Source of the DNA: Cycas panzhihuaensis
Lineage: Eukaryota > Cycadophyta
Assembly: GCA_023213395.1 (NCBI GenBank)
Contig: CM041465.1
Location: 208,017,741-208,081,740 of the forward strand
Reading direction: 5' to 3'
DNA length: 64,000 nt
Shown in pieces: positions 44,039 to 55,060 of this stretch; the first letter of the stretch is position 1; the number at the start of each line of letters is the position of its first letter. The position numbers and the translations under genes were made by a program. Below the pieces are notes generated by a model. It saw only the letters and a list, made by a program, of their open reading frames with translations. It ran no database searches and was not told the origin of the DNA.

Positions 44039-44596
44039 TATAGACTGTGCCTCACATCACATGACAGAGTCAAAGAATGGTTTGAAATCATCAAACCCTA
44101 TGAATGCAACACATCCGTTGAGTGGGAGATAATTTTCCCTTACACATAAGGGGAATAGGACAAATCGCCATATGCATCGATGGAAAGGTTCAACGTATTG
44201 GCAATGTCTTTTTTGTACCTGCAATTAAAAAGAATCTTACATCAATTTCTGGCGAGTGATAAAAAGTTAAAAACAATATTCGATGAACATGGATATTGTT
44301 ATATTCTTGATATGAAAAGAAATGGGACAGTTATAGCTAAAGGAGAAAAATGCAATAGGTTGTATAAACTCCTTTCAACTCCTGTAATGCCTGACAAAGG
44401 CCTCACCAAAATGATTTCTGATGTAAAAGTTTTTGCTGCAGATAGCACTGATAATAATGAAACTTGGCATTTGAAGTATGGTCATATCTCTCATAACATG
44501 GTGAATGGTCTGCCAGATATCTCATTTAACCATTTGATATGTAAAAGTTGTATGATGGGAAAGCAACACAGAACTTCGTTTTCAAAGAGTACATGA
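44031..44596 (+). pseudogene. Element L protease and GAG-pre-integrase
   Basis: The protease site reads YIDCASHHMT (D-C-A instead of D-S-G-A). The frame is lost between 44110 and 44180. GAG-pre-integrase is open at 44180-44596: YCYILDMKRNGTVIAKGEKC, LWHLKYGHIS-type motif and CKSCMMGKQHRTSFSKST. Confidence 0.82.
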
Positions 44597-45640
44597 CGCA
44601 CACAATGCAAATTGGAATTAATACACACCGACCTATGCGGTCCTTTTTCGGCCATCTCGACAAATAGATCAAGGTATTTCTTGACCTTCATTGATGATTT
44701 CTCCAGAAAAGTTTGGGTGTACTTTCTATCTAGCAAATCAGAAACATTTGGATATTTTAAAGAATTTAAAGTTGCAAGTGAACTGGAAAGCGGTCAAAGG
44801 ATCAAATATGTTCGTTCCGATAGAGGTGGTGAGTTCATGTCTAATGAATTTATTCATTTCTGCAAAACACATGGAATTCAAAGATAGTTCACAACTTCGT
44901 ATACACCTCAATCTAATGGAGTAGCAGAAAGAATGAATAGAACAATTGTAGAAATGGCACGTTGCATGCTAAATAGTAAAGATGTAGCAAAGAAATATTG
45001 GGCAGAAGATATACATACAGCTGCATATTTGATCAACAGAAGCCCTACTCAGGCCTTAGACAATATAACTCCTGAAGAAGCTTGGTCAGGACACAAACCT
45101 GATGTAAGCCATTTGAAAATATTTGGCTACAAGGCCTATGTTCATATTCTAGACAAGAAGAGAGTCAAATTAGATAATAAAAGTATTGAATGCATAATGG
45201 TTGGATATAACAACCATTCAAAAGCTTACAGGTGCATGGATCCAAAAACAGATAAGCTTTATGTCAGCAGGGATGTAATTTTTGACGAGAAAAAGGGAAA
45301 TATTGATACAGCAATACAAATTGACGAAGATCATTCGCATATATGTCCTGACCAGTTTGAAGACAAATCAGACATAACTTTAGAAAGAATTGAGACAGGA
45401 GAAGATTCTTCAGAAAATGAAAATCCAGATAAGCAACTAACCAGTAGTTACAACCTCGAATCAGACGGCAGCTCTAACTCCAGAGATGAAGAAAAATCGT
45501 TACAAGAAACGTACCAAGGTGGTATCTTAAAACTCTTGAAGAAACAAAAGGAGATATATTTGAACATCGAACAAGATCACAGAAACCTCAGGCTTGGCTT
45601 TGTTCCATTGAACCAAACTCTTATAAAGAAGCCAGTAGTT
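44597..45640 (+). pseudogene. Element L integrase
   Basis: Core: LELIHTDLCGPFSAISTNRS, YFLTFIDDFSRKVWVYFLSS, VRSDRGGEFMSNEFIHFCKT, then a TAG in place of Gln, SYTPQSNGVAERMNRT, AAYLINRSPTQALDNITPEE, KIFGYKAYVHILDKKRVKLD. The acidic triad is kept. A stop at the start (44597, TGA for Trp) separates it from the pre-integrase part. Confidence 0.9.
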
Positions 45641-45649
45641 TCCAAAATT

Positions 45650-47130
45650 GGAGAATTGCAATGGATGTTGAAATTGAAGCCATACAAAAGAACAAGACAT
45701 GGGACCTCGTCCCAATTCCAGCAGACAAACCCATTGTAAACTGCAAATGGGTATACAAGATAAAAGAGAAGCCAAATGGAGAAGTAGAAAAATACAAGGC
45801 CAGACTAGTAGCAAAAGGCTATACTCAAACTGCAGGAATCGATTATGAAGAGACATTTTCACCTATGGCAAAATTGAACACAGTAAGAACAGTGATTGCT
45901 CTTGCTGCCCAAAAAGGTTGGGAAATCTATCAAATGGACGTCAAAAGTGCGTTCTTGAATGGAGACCTTTAGGAAGAGGTATATATGTATCAACCAGAAG
46001 GATACATAAAAGCAGGACAGGAAAATATGGTTTGCAAACTAAAGAAGGCACTGTATGGGCTTAAACAAGCTCCAAGAGCTTGGTATGCTAAATTAGACTC
46101 ATACTTAACAGAAAATGGTTTTCATTGATGTGAATCTGATCATAGTCTGTATGTAAAAGGTAATTCAGGTTCTATCTCCATTGTTGTAGTATATGTGGAT
46201 GACATGCTGATCACTGGAGATGACAAAAATCCAATAGCATTTATTAAAGATAAGTTTGAAAAGGTATTTGAAATGACGGATTTAGGAATGCTGCATTACT
46301 ACCTTGGAATAGAAGTTAAACAAAACCATTCTTCCATTACTCTCTCACAAACAAAGTATGTAAAGAACTTGTTGACCAAGTTTGGAATGGTGAATTGTAA
46401 TAGTGTCAGTACACCAATGGAAACATGGATTGTGTTGATTGCAGAACAGGATGCAGCTTCGGTTGATGCCACACAATACAGACAATTAGTTGGAAGCTTA
46501 ATCTATCTCACAGCCACACGACCCGACATATCATACGCTGTAGGGTTGATCTCTAGATTCATGGAAAATCCTAAAATCCCACATTGGAATGCTGCAAAAA
46601 GAATCTTGCGTTACTTGAAGGGAATCATGAATCTTGGCTTGAGATATGATAGAGAGAATGACACACAATTAACAGGTCTCTGTGATTTAGACTGGGCTAG
46701 AGACAAAACAGATAGAAAGTCAACATCAGGATATTGTTTCTTCCTTGGAAAATCCTTGATCTCGTGGAGCAGTAAAAAACAGTCAACTGTTGCATTGTCA
46801 TCAACAGAAGCAGAATACAAGTCAACCGTCAACACAACTTGTGAAGGGATATGGATTAGACGACTACTAAAAGAACTAGGAGAAGAACAAACAACGTCTA
46901 CTCGAATATTTTGCGAGAATCAAAGTACCATAAAAATGATGAAGAATCCTGTTTTACATGCCAGAACAAAGCATATCAAAGTACATCATCATTTTATCAG
47001 GGAAAAAGTACAGAATAAAGAAATCAAACTTCAGCATTGTCCGTCAGAAGATCAAATTGCCGATATGCTCACTAAACCTCTTGGGAAAGAGAAATTCAGT
47101 GCTTTTAGAAACCTACTAGGGTTAAGATAG
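45650..47130 (+). pseudogene. Element L reverse transcriptase-RNase H
   Basis: RT: WDLVPIPADKPIVNCKWVYK, YQMDVKSAFLNGDL then TAG for Gln at about 45970, [23 protein letters not shown] at about 46126, then VVYVDDMLITGDD with intact YVDD. RNase H: LTGLCDLDWARDKTDRKSTS, ALSSTEAEYKSTVNTTCEGI, ENQSTIKMMKNPVLHARTKH, DMLTKPLGKEKF. From 46195 to 47130 it is fully open. Confidence 0.92.
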
Positions 47131-47136
47131 GTAAAA

Positions 47137-47149
47137 CATTAAGAGGGGG
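47137..47149 (+). other. Element L polypurine tract
   Basis: CATTAAGAGGGGG before the LTR TG; J and G have the closely related ACATTAAGAGAGG. Confidence 0.8.
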
Positions 47150-47360
47150 TGTAAAATGTAATGTTTTACCTTAGGTTATAATATTTAATGTAAGGGCCAT
47201 GTACCCCCTTTCTCTCCTTTCTCAAGATGACAAGTGGCATTACATGGTTGAGCGGTTACCATTTGTACCCACCTTGTACTTGTATATATGTGTACAACAT
47301 ATCATCAATAAAGACATTGAGAGAGAGAGTGAATTTGTTCCTCTTCAAAAGATTTTTACA
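47150..47360 (+). repeat. Element L 3' LTR (211 bp)
   Basis: TGTAAAATGTAATG...GATTTTTACA; about four differences from the 5' copy. Confidence 0.94.
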
Positions 47361-48908
47361 GTTTCCCCATCATACAACTTTTATATATAAATGAGTTAAA
47401 TGAAATATCAGGCAATCCATTCACCATCTTTGTTCTTTTTAGTTTTTCTAATCTATCATGTGAAATATGACCATACTTCAAATGACACATTTCATTAATA
47501 TCATTACTAGTCACAGCAAGTAAATTTACATCATAAGGGGATTTTGTGGGTCCTTTATCAGGCAATACAGGAGTGGATAGAAACTTATAAAGCCTATTAT
47601 ATTTTTCTCCCTTTGCTATTACAACACCATTCCTTTTCATGTCTAGAATGTAACAAAGGTCATTCTCATGAAATACTATCCTCAGTTTCTTATCACTTAA
47701 CTAGGACACTGATAGAAGATTTTTTTTCAATCCTGGTACATAGTATACATTGCCTATCCGTTGAATATTTCCATCAATTTCTATGGCAATTTGGCCTATT
47801 CCCTTTATATGCAAAGGGAAATTACCCCCTAATTCCACGGATTTGTCAAGATGATATGGTTTGATGATTTCAAACTATTTTTTAATTCCTGTCATGTGAT
47901 GTGAGGCTCCTAAATCAACATAGCAATTTTTTGAAGCGTTGGCGCTTGCTACTATAAATGTTGTTTCAACTTCTTCTTCTGCAGTGTCTCATTCTCTGCT
48001 ATAATTTCTTGTCACTTGCTTCCCTTTTTGAATTTCGGCCCTTCTCTGGTGACATTGGTACGGAAAGTGACATGTTTGTCCGCAATAGTAGCAAACATTG
48101 AAGGCTCTGCAGCTACTCGAAAAATGGCCACGTTTACCACAATTGAAGTAGACTCTTGCATCACGTGGTGGATTAAGGATCATTCTTCCTCGTCCCCTTC
48201 CTTCATTTCAACGACCTCTGTAGCCTGTTGTTGTTCTTCCTCGTGTCTTGGAATTGTATTGTCCTCTTCCTCGAACTCCCAAGTGAAGTTTAGTCACAAG
48301 TGCTTCTTCAACCTCTGAGTCTTCTTCATATCGATGATTCCTTTGCTCCTGACTAAGCATATGACCTATAAGAACATCAAAGGTCATAGTAGCAGTTTGC
48401 CCTCCTCCAGTCAGCATATTTACCATGTTATCAAAAGACTTTGGTAATTTGTTGAGCACAACATGTATTAATTCAGTGTCGGTTATTTTGTCTTCGGCTG
48501 TGAGAAGAGCAGTTTTAAGATTGGTTAATTTGGCTATGAAGTCTGATACAGTTTGGCCTTCTTTCATCTTGAGCTTATAGAGTTCTTTTCTTAGGGCAAC
48601 AATTCTGGCTTCATTTTTCTGACTAAACATAGAGGACCTTGTTTTCCATACCTCATGAGTGCTTTCAACACCATCCACATAGACTAGCAAAGAATCAAGG
48701 ATTGAAAGTTTAAGCATAGAAAGAGCAATGTTGTTCCTCTTCTCCCAATTTAGCAAATCAACTATATTAGAGGGTTGTTTTTCAACACCAGTGGTGACTT
48801 TCTAGGCATGCTTGGATTTTAAGAGACCTTCTATCTTGATTTTCCAAATACTAAAATTTATTTCAGTTAATTTGTCATTCTCAGGTAAGGAACCAGCAGA
48901 GGAGGCCA
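47361..48908 (-). pseudogene. Element K Gag, protease and GAG-pre-integrase
   Basis: ATG at 48908 (minus), MASS start. Capsid at 48208-48756: NIALSMLKLSILDSLLVYVD, EVWKTRSSMFSQKNEARIVA, LPKSFDNMVNMLTGG. Two zinc knuckles at 47989-48183: a first with F for C (YFNCGKRGHFSSSC) and CYYCGQTCHFPYQC. The protease (CYVDLGASHHMTG, near 47900) reads D-L-G-A. The end SVS is followed by TAG (47701-47703). GAG-pre-integrase at 47361-47640 (YCHLKYGHIS-like, YKSCMMGK) continues across L into integrase. Confidence 0.87.
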
Positions 48909-49577
48909 TAATTAACCACATAATTTGATTTCTGACAGGATTATACGACTGTACAGATTTCCATACGGAACTCAAAGTGTACGCATGGGAAAAAACAAGA
49001 TGCCAATTGATAGATCTCGAAAATGGGTGTACAAATCTGAAGTTATTTTTCTAAAACTCTCTCAGGTCTGAGAGAAACGACATTGTCAATGTGCAAACCC
49101 ATGCTCCTAGGGTTTTGAAAAAAATGATGAAAAAACCCTCAAAACTGAGAAGAAACTCAACAAAATATGATTCAATCTCTTCCATTTACAGTGAGAGAGT
49201 TTAAGTACTTAATACCCGAGACTCAAGCTGGATTTTTGAGAAAATTTGAAGTGGAAGGCCTCCAAACCCGCGTGCCTATAGAACTGGCCAAAAGTCCCTT
49301 GAAACGGTTTCAAATGACATCGGTCCTAAAAAGAAAAATGTCGAGGAGACTCCAATCTATAATCTGGGTAAGTTTCGTAAGATTCCAACAACTTTGATTT
49401 TTTGGCATCCATACAATTCCGTACTCCGTTCGTACTCGACTCCGTACACAGATCACGAACCTTTGTCTGAGACTTCGCTTGATGAATATCTTAGTTCTTC
49501 TTTGACTTGCTTGACCTAATGCTCCTTTTGGTTATCAAAGAGCTAATTCTCTCACAGGCAAGGGAACTCAACAACCT
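48909..49577 (-). other. Element K leader
   Basis: Untranslated. CTGTACAG lies at 48948-48955, 40 bases before the ATG, and a second GTAC-rich cluster is near 49405-49450. Confidence 0.7.
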
Positions 49578-49589
49578 GCTCTAATACCA
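49578..49589 (-). other. Element K primer-binding site
   Basis: The minus strand reads TGGTATTAGAGC, one transition away from the standard site, directly after the LTR. Confidence 0.8.
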
Positions 49590-49778
49590 TGTAAAAGGAT
49601 TCTCTCCTATGTCTTTATTGATCATTTACAAATATATATATACAATTCAAAGGGTACGGACAAATGGCAACCACTTAATGAGATTATGCCACTTGTCATT
49701 CTGCAGGAAAAAGGGGGCAATGATACATGACCCTTACAAGAAACTTTAGACAACCTAGATAAAACATTACCTTTTACA
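49590..49778 (-). repeat. Element K 5' LTR (189 bp)
   Basis: Minus strand TGTAAAAGGTAATG...CCTTTTACA with a nine-base terminal inverted repeat. About 11-12 differences from the 3' copy besides the 18-base indel. Confidence 0.88.
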
Positions 49779-49808
49779 TTCTCTCTCTCATCCGTACAAG
49801 TTCGTTTT

Positions 49809-49834
49809 CGTATGGAATTCTGTACAGCCATACG
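49809..49834 (+). promoter_or_regulatory. Leader stem-loop with palindromic loop, element J
   Basis: Arms CGTATGG and CCATACG (7 bp, perfect) enclose a 12-base loop containing CTGTACAG (49820-49827). It lies 50 bases before J's gag ATG. Shape and place resemble a retroviral-type RNA dimerisation signal; function is inference. Confidence 0.4.
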
Positions 49835-49883
49835 GTCCAGTCTATATTTAATCTATTTTTTAAAGTTATCTCTATAATTCAGA

Positions 49884-50830
49884 ATGGCTTCCTCAATTCT
49901 GGCTCTATCAAATCAAGACAAGCTGACCTCCAATAATTATCATGTCTGGAAAATTAAATAGAGACCCTACTAAGAGCAAAAAATGCTTGGAAAATTGCTA
50001 TAGGCAAGGAACCGAAGCTAGATGAAAATGACCTGGATTATCCCAATTGGGAAGAATGAGACAATGGAGGGTTAATCACTCTGAATCTTTCCATTTTAGA
50101 CCCTCTTCTAGTTTATGTTAAAAATATAAACTCTTCCGCAGAAGTGTGGCAATTATTTGAAAATTTATAAGGTCAAAAAGACAAGGCTTGCATCATAGCA
50201 CTCAATGAAGCTCCATTCAAATTGCATATGAGGGAATCTAAAACAGTTTCTGAATTTCTCCATAAAGTTATTTCCATTAGAAATGGTTTATTAAGTACAA
50301 GTGCCAAAATGGAAGAACGAGAATTGGTAGAGATGGTGGCGAGCAAACTGCCCAGATCCTTTGATGTCACGATTAATACAATCACTAATAATGATCAAAT
50401 CAATGGCATGACTCTTGATACATTGATAGGTCTCCTTCTCAGACAAGAACAGAGAAATAAGCAATATGAGGACACAACAGAAATTGAAGATGCTTTTGTT
50501 TCCAAACTCCACTTCGGACCCAGAAGCAAGGGCCAATTGCAAGGACGTAGTAGAACATCTGACCCTAGGAACATGTCTCGAGGAAGAAGTCAAGATAGTC
50601 GTGGGAGTGGTTGCAACATACCTCCCAGAGAGGCTAGAGTTTGGAAAACCTAGGCACTATTCTAGCAACTACAGAGCCTTCGATGTATGTTATCATTGTG
50701 GGAGATCTGGACATTATCCTTATCAATGTCCCCAAAGAAGAGCCGAAATTCGAAAAGGCAAACAACCTGCTGGAAACTTTAGCAAAAAACAAGATTATGA
50801 TGATGAGGAAGAAACAACATTCCTAGTTGC
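49884..50830 (+). pseudogene. Element J Gag with zinc knuckles
   Basis: ATG at 49884 (MASSILALSNQDKLTSNNYH), then a frameshift and stops near 49960-50170 (including TGA for Arg at about 50056). Open from 50222: ESKTVSEFLHKVISIRNGLL, KLPRSFDVTINTITNNDQIN, LIGLLLRQEQRNKQYED. After an Arg/Ser/Gly-rich stretch the frame shifts again. The first knuckle is ruined (FGKPRHYSSNY), the second intact (CYHCGRSGHYPYQC). Confidence 0.87.
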
Positions 50831-51090
50831 TCTCACCGCCTGCCTTGGAGATGAAGAAATCTGGTATATTGATTCAAGAGCATCCAGACACATGACTGGA
50901 AGAAAAGACTGGTTTGAATCATTAAAATCATTTTTGTCTCACAAGTCTATTGAACTAGGAGATAAACATCCTCTGTACATCAAAGGAGTTGGTACCATTG
51001 CCAATAAATAAAAGAAGGAATACAAAAAATTGGCAATGCTCTGTTTGTTCCAGGATTAAAAAAGAATCTCCTATCTGTTTCCTAGCTCAA
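50831..51090 (+). pseudogene. Element J protease
   Basis: WYIDSRASRHMTGRKDWFES: the active site D-S-G-A reads D-S-R-A, so the key glycine is arginine. The domain end has LFVPGLKKNLLSVS and a TAG (51083-51085) in place of Gln. Confidence 0.8.
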
Positions 51091-52360
51091 AGAAAAGAAA
51101 CTAAGAACTATGTTTGATGAAAATGGTTCTTGTTATATTTCAGACATGAAAAATAGGGGTGCTATAATTGCTAAAGGTATAGAAAGTAACGACTTATATA
51201 AGTTACATTCCAAACCAGTCTATATCAATGAAAATGCATGTACTGTTGCTAACAATGATAACAATAAATTGTGGCATTTGAAGTACGGGCACATCTCCTC
51301 TGATAGATTGATACAGTTGCAAAATTTTAAAATGGTTAATGGTCTTCCTAACATCTCCTTTCAACATTGCATGTGCAAAAGTTGTATGCTAGGACAGAAG
51401 CATAGTCTTCCATTCAAAGCCAGTGAATGGCAAGCTCAAAAAAAGCTTGAGTTGATTCACATTGATCTCTGCGGTCCTCTTACACCCTGCTCCATCAATG
51501 GTGCAAGATACTCCCTAACTTTCATTGATGATTTTTCTAGAAGAATTTGGATTTATTTTTTGTATTGCAAATCTGAGGTGTTTGAAAAATTCAAAGAATT
51601 CAAAGCAGAAGCCGAATTAGAATCCGGATCAAAAATAAAATGTATCAGATCGGATGGCAGTGGCAAATACATGTCAAGTGATTTCTTACACTTCTGCAAG
51701 TCTCACGGAATCAAGAGACTAATGACTACTCCCTACACTCCGCAGTCAAATAGAGTTGTTGAGCGAATGAACAGGACTATCATGGAGATGGCCAGATGCA
51801 TGATCGAAGAAAGTCAGATTTCAAAAATCTATTAGGCTGAAGCAGTTAGCACAACTGTTGCATATCTAATAAATAGAAACCCACAAAAGTTCTGGATCAC
51901 ATCACTCTAGAAGAGGCTTGGATTAACATCAAACCATATGTAAGTAACTTGAAAATTTTCAGATATAAAGCATTCGTTCATATTCCAGATAAAAAGAGGT
52001 CAAAATTAGATTCCAAAAGTATAGAATGTATTATGGTAGGCTATAATAAAAACTCTAAGGCCTATAAATGTATAGACCCTAAGACAAATAAGGTCTATAT
52101 TAGCAGAGATGTTGTATTTGATGAACATGAATGCGTTAAAGGCTCAGAAGTGCAACAATTGGTGGAGGAAATTCCAAAAAGAGCAGTACAGCCTCAACTA
52201 ACAGTCGAAGAAATCTCTGAAATCACTTCAGAGAATATAGAGAAAAATGATGTGAGAGGGAATCTCAAGAGATCTCTATTAATAGAGAAAGAGAGACATC
52301 TTCAGATGAAGCTGAGACCGGAATTTATGATGAAGAATAAAAGGAAGGAAAAAAGATACT
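51091..52360 (+). pseudogene. Element J GAG-pre-integrase and integrase
   Basis: Open at 51110-51835: SCYISDMKNRGAIIAKGIES, LWHLKYGHISSDRL, CKSCMLGQKHSLPFKASEW, YSLTFIDDFSRRIWIYFLYC, IRSDGSGKYMSSDFLHFCKS, TPYTPQSNRVVERMNRT. A TAG replaces Trp at 51834. The C-terminal part at 51949-52362 has HIPDKKRSKLDSKSIECIMV and GYNKNSKAYKCIDPKTNKVY. Confidence 0.9.
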
Positions 52361-52449
52361 AAAGTGGTATCTTAAGACAGTTGAATAAAGCAAAGGAAAT
52401 ATATATGATCATAGAACAAGAAGCCAAAAACCTCGTTCTCTCTTCACAT

Positions 52450-53974
52450 ATGCAGAATCTCAGTCATTTGAAGAAGTAAAGGATCACCAAGAATGGAAAA
52501 CTGCTATGAATGAAGAAATGGAGTTGATCACCACAAATCAGACCTGGGATTTAGTAAATCTGCCTCCAAGAAACCCCATAGTCAACTGTAAATGGGTATA
52601 CAAAATCAAAGAAAATGCAGATGGAGGAATAAGCAAATATAAAGCCGAACTGGCTGCCAAAGACTACACTCAGACACATGGAATAGATTATGAAGAAACT
52701 TTTTCTTCAGTAGCTAAATTAGATACTGTAAGAGCTGTAATAGCCTTGGTAGCTCAAAATAATTGGAAAATCTATCAATTGGACGTAAAAAGTGCATTCT
52801 TAAATGGTGATCTTGAAGAAGAAGTTTATATGAAGCAACCTGAAGGTTTTGTTCAGCCTGGTAAAGAAAATCTTGTTTGCAAGTTTAAAAAGGCCTTCTA
52901 TGGATTAAAACAAGCACCTAGAGCTTGGTATGCCAAACTGGATAAATATCTCATCCAGAATGGGTTCAAGAATGCGATTGATTCCAGCCTTTACACCAAA
53001 AGGAGACAAGGCTTGATTACAATCTTGACTGTCTGTGTTGATGATATGATTCTCACTGGTAGTGACACAGAATCAATTGAGAATATAAGGACTCAACTAA
53101 AAGGGGGATTTGAGATGACTGATTTAGGGTTATTAAGTTACTATCTGGGAATCAAAATAGAACATAAAAATGATTCAGTCTCCTTATCACAAGGTAGATA
53201 CATTAAAAATTTGTTGTCCAGATTCAAATTAGAGGAGAGTAATCCCTGCATCACACTTATGGAAGTAGGTTGTGATCTCTCTCCCAGTGAAGATGAACAA
53301 AGCGTTGATGGAACTCTTTATAGACAGTCAATTGGTAGTCTCATATACCTTACAGCAACTAGACCATACATCTCATTTGCAGTAAGTCTAGTATCAAGAT
53401 ATATGCAGGATCCCAGGATCAAACACTGGAAAGCTGCAAAAAGAATCCTCAGGTATTTAAAAGGATCTATCAATTTAAGGCTCATATATCCAAAAAATAA
53501 AATAGAAAAATTAGTTGGTTACTGTGATTCAGATTGGGCTGGAGACAGAAAAAAAAAAAATCTACTAGTGGTCGTTGCTTCTTTCTTGGACTAGTACAAA
53601 TCTCTTGGAGTAGCAAGAAACAGGCTACAGTTGCTCTCTCATCTACAGACGCATAATACAAGTCAGTTGTCAGTGCAACTTGTGAAGTGGTATGGCTTAA
53701 ACAGCTCGTATTAGATCTAGATCAACAACAACAAGAACCAACAACTCTTTTCTGGGATAATCAGAGCGCCATTAAACTGACCAAGAACCCTGTTCTTCAT
53801 GCAAGGACAAAACATATTGAGGTTCATCATCATTTCATAAGAGAAAAGATGCAAAACAAAGAGATTGATTTGATATACTGCTTAACAACTGAATCAATTG
53901 CAGATATTTTGACAAAATCTCTCGACAGAGAAAAGTTCCTATCTCTCAAAGACAAATTGGGATTAAAAGAGTGA
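52450..53974 (+). pseudogene. Element J reverse transcriptase-RNase H
   Basis: RT open at 52506-53594: [60 protein letters not shown]. The catalytic box reads CVDD (53034-53045), Tyr replaced by Cys with both Asp kept. A run of A near 53550 shifts frame inside RNase H (WAGDRKKK). RNase H ends at 53687-53974 with WDNQSAIKLTKNPVLHARTK and DILTKSLDREKF. Confidence 0.9.
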
Positions 53975-53989
53975 AACATTAAGAGAGGG

Positions 53990-54176
53990 TGTTAGATTAT
54001 AATGATTCACTTAGAAACCTTATTGAGGGTCATATTCCCCCTTTATGTTCTTGTGACAAGTGTGTGACACATGGCATCATTATGTGTGTCAGTTACTTTG
54101 TATTATATGTATATATGTACTTGTTGTATCTAATGAAAATTATCTCTTGAGGAGATTCATTCATGTTTGTTCAACA
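53990..54176 (+). repeat. Element J 3' LTR (187 bp)
   Basis: Follows purine tract ACATTAAGAGAGGG. About eight differences from 38542-38728. Ends TTGTTCAACA, followed by AAGTT. Confidence 0.92.
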
Positions 54177-55060
54177 AAGTTGACCGAAACCAACTATTTT
54201 GTATAGAAAATCAAAATTGAAACATTGTTAAGAGCGAAAAATACATGGAACATAGCCACAGGGGTGGAAAAAAGACCTAATGATGCAGTTGCACAACCCA
54301 ATTGGGATGATAGAGACAATACAGGTATAATAATCATGAATATGTCCATCTCCGATCCATTCCTAGTGTATGTCGAAAGGTTAAATTCATTTGCAGAAAT
54401 TTGGAAAGTGTTTGCAAATTTGTATAGTCAGAAAAATCATGCTAGGGTTGTGGCTCTTAAAGAGGAATTGTTCAAATTATACATGAAGGAGAAGGAGAGT
54501 ATTTCAAATTTCCTTCACAAAGTAACGCCAATTAGAAATGATCTGTTGAATGCCAGTGCAAATATGCCTGACCAGGAACTCGTTGAAATGATTGTGAATA
54601 AACTTTCGAAATCCTTTGACAACATGGTAGACACAATAATTAATAATGATCAAACCGCTACAATGTCGTTAAATACTTTGACAGGACTTCTCCTAAGGCA
54701 AGAATAGAGAAACAGGACGTATGAAGAAGAAACCAAGATAGAAGATGCCTTTCTATCTAAACGTAGCCTAGGTCCCAAAGGACAACGGCAGACAAGAGGT
54801 CGCGAAAGAATTCTAGATACCAGAAGCCAGTCTAGAGGCAAATGATAGGAAAGCAGAGGTCAAGGATGGTCAATTCCTCCTAAAGATGCCAGGGTATGTT
54901 TTAACTATGGAAAACTAGGCCATTTCTCAAGCAATTGCAGAGCGTTTGACGTTTGCTATCATTGTGGGCAAATTGGGCACTATCCATATCAATGTTCACA
55001 ACGAAGAGCGGAAATACAGAGAGGAAAAAACCTGCCAGTAATTACAACAAGGAGCAAAAC
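54177..55060 (+). pseudogene. Element G Gag, main part
   Basis: Continues from the codons at 38504-38541: KLTETNYFV, TAG for Trp, then KIKIETLLRAKNTWNIATGV, FAEIWKVFANLYSQKNHARV, LYMKEKESISNFLHKV, LSKSFDNMVDTIINNDQTAT. A TAG for Gln lies at 54705. Two knuckles follow: a first with Y for C (CFNYGKLGHFSSNC) and CYHCGQIGHYPYQC. Confidence 0.87.

Larger units (their letters stand above)
42136..47360 (+). mobile_element. Ty1/copia LTR retrotransposon L, in K's polyprotein; target duplication GTTTC
   Basis: 5,225-bp full-length element. LTRs of 211 bp each differ at about four bases by eye. GTTTC flanks both ends (42131-42135, 47361-47365). It is the innermost and youngest of the nest. Coding is nearly complete but has stops (for example near 43892, 44597, 44885, 45970 and 46126) and a frameshift near 43510. 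Confidence 0.95.
39313..49778 (-). mobile_element. Ty1/copia LTR retrotransposon K, in J's leader; target duplication TTCTC
   Basis: Minus-strand copia. LTRs are 39313-39519 (3') and 49590-49778 (5'), with TTCTC at 39308-39312 and 49779-49783. The interior is split by L at 42136-47360. The purine tract (CATTAGGAGGGAG) and primer site are in place. Without L the length is about 5.2 kb. Confidence 0.92.
38542..54176 (+). mobile_element. Ty1/copia LTR retrotransposon J, in G's gag; target duplication AAGTT
   Basis: 187-bp LTRs (38542-38728 and 53990-54176) with about eight differences by eye and perfect duplication AAGTT (38537-38541, 54177-54181). K is inserted in its leader. Without K the element is about 5.2 kb with gag, protease, integrase, RT and RNase H in copia order, broken by several stops. 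Confidence 0.93.
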
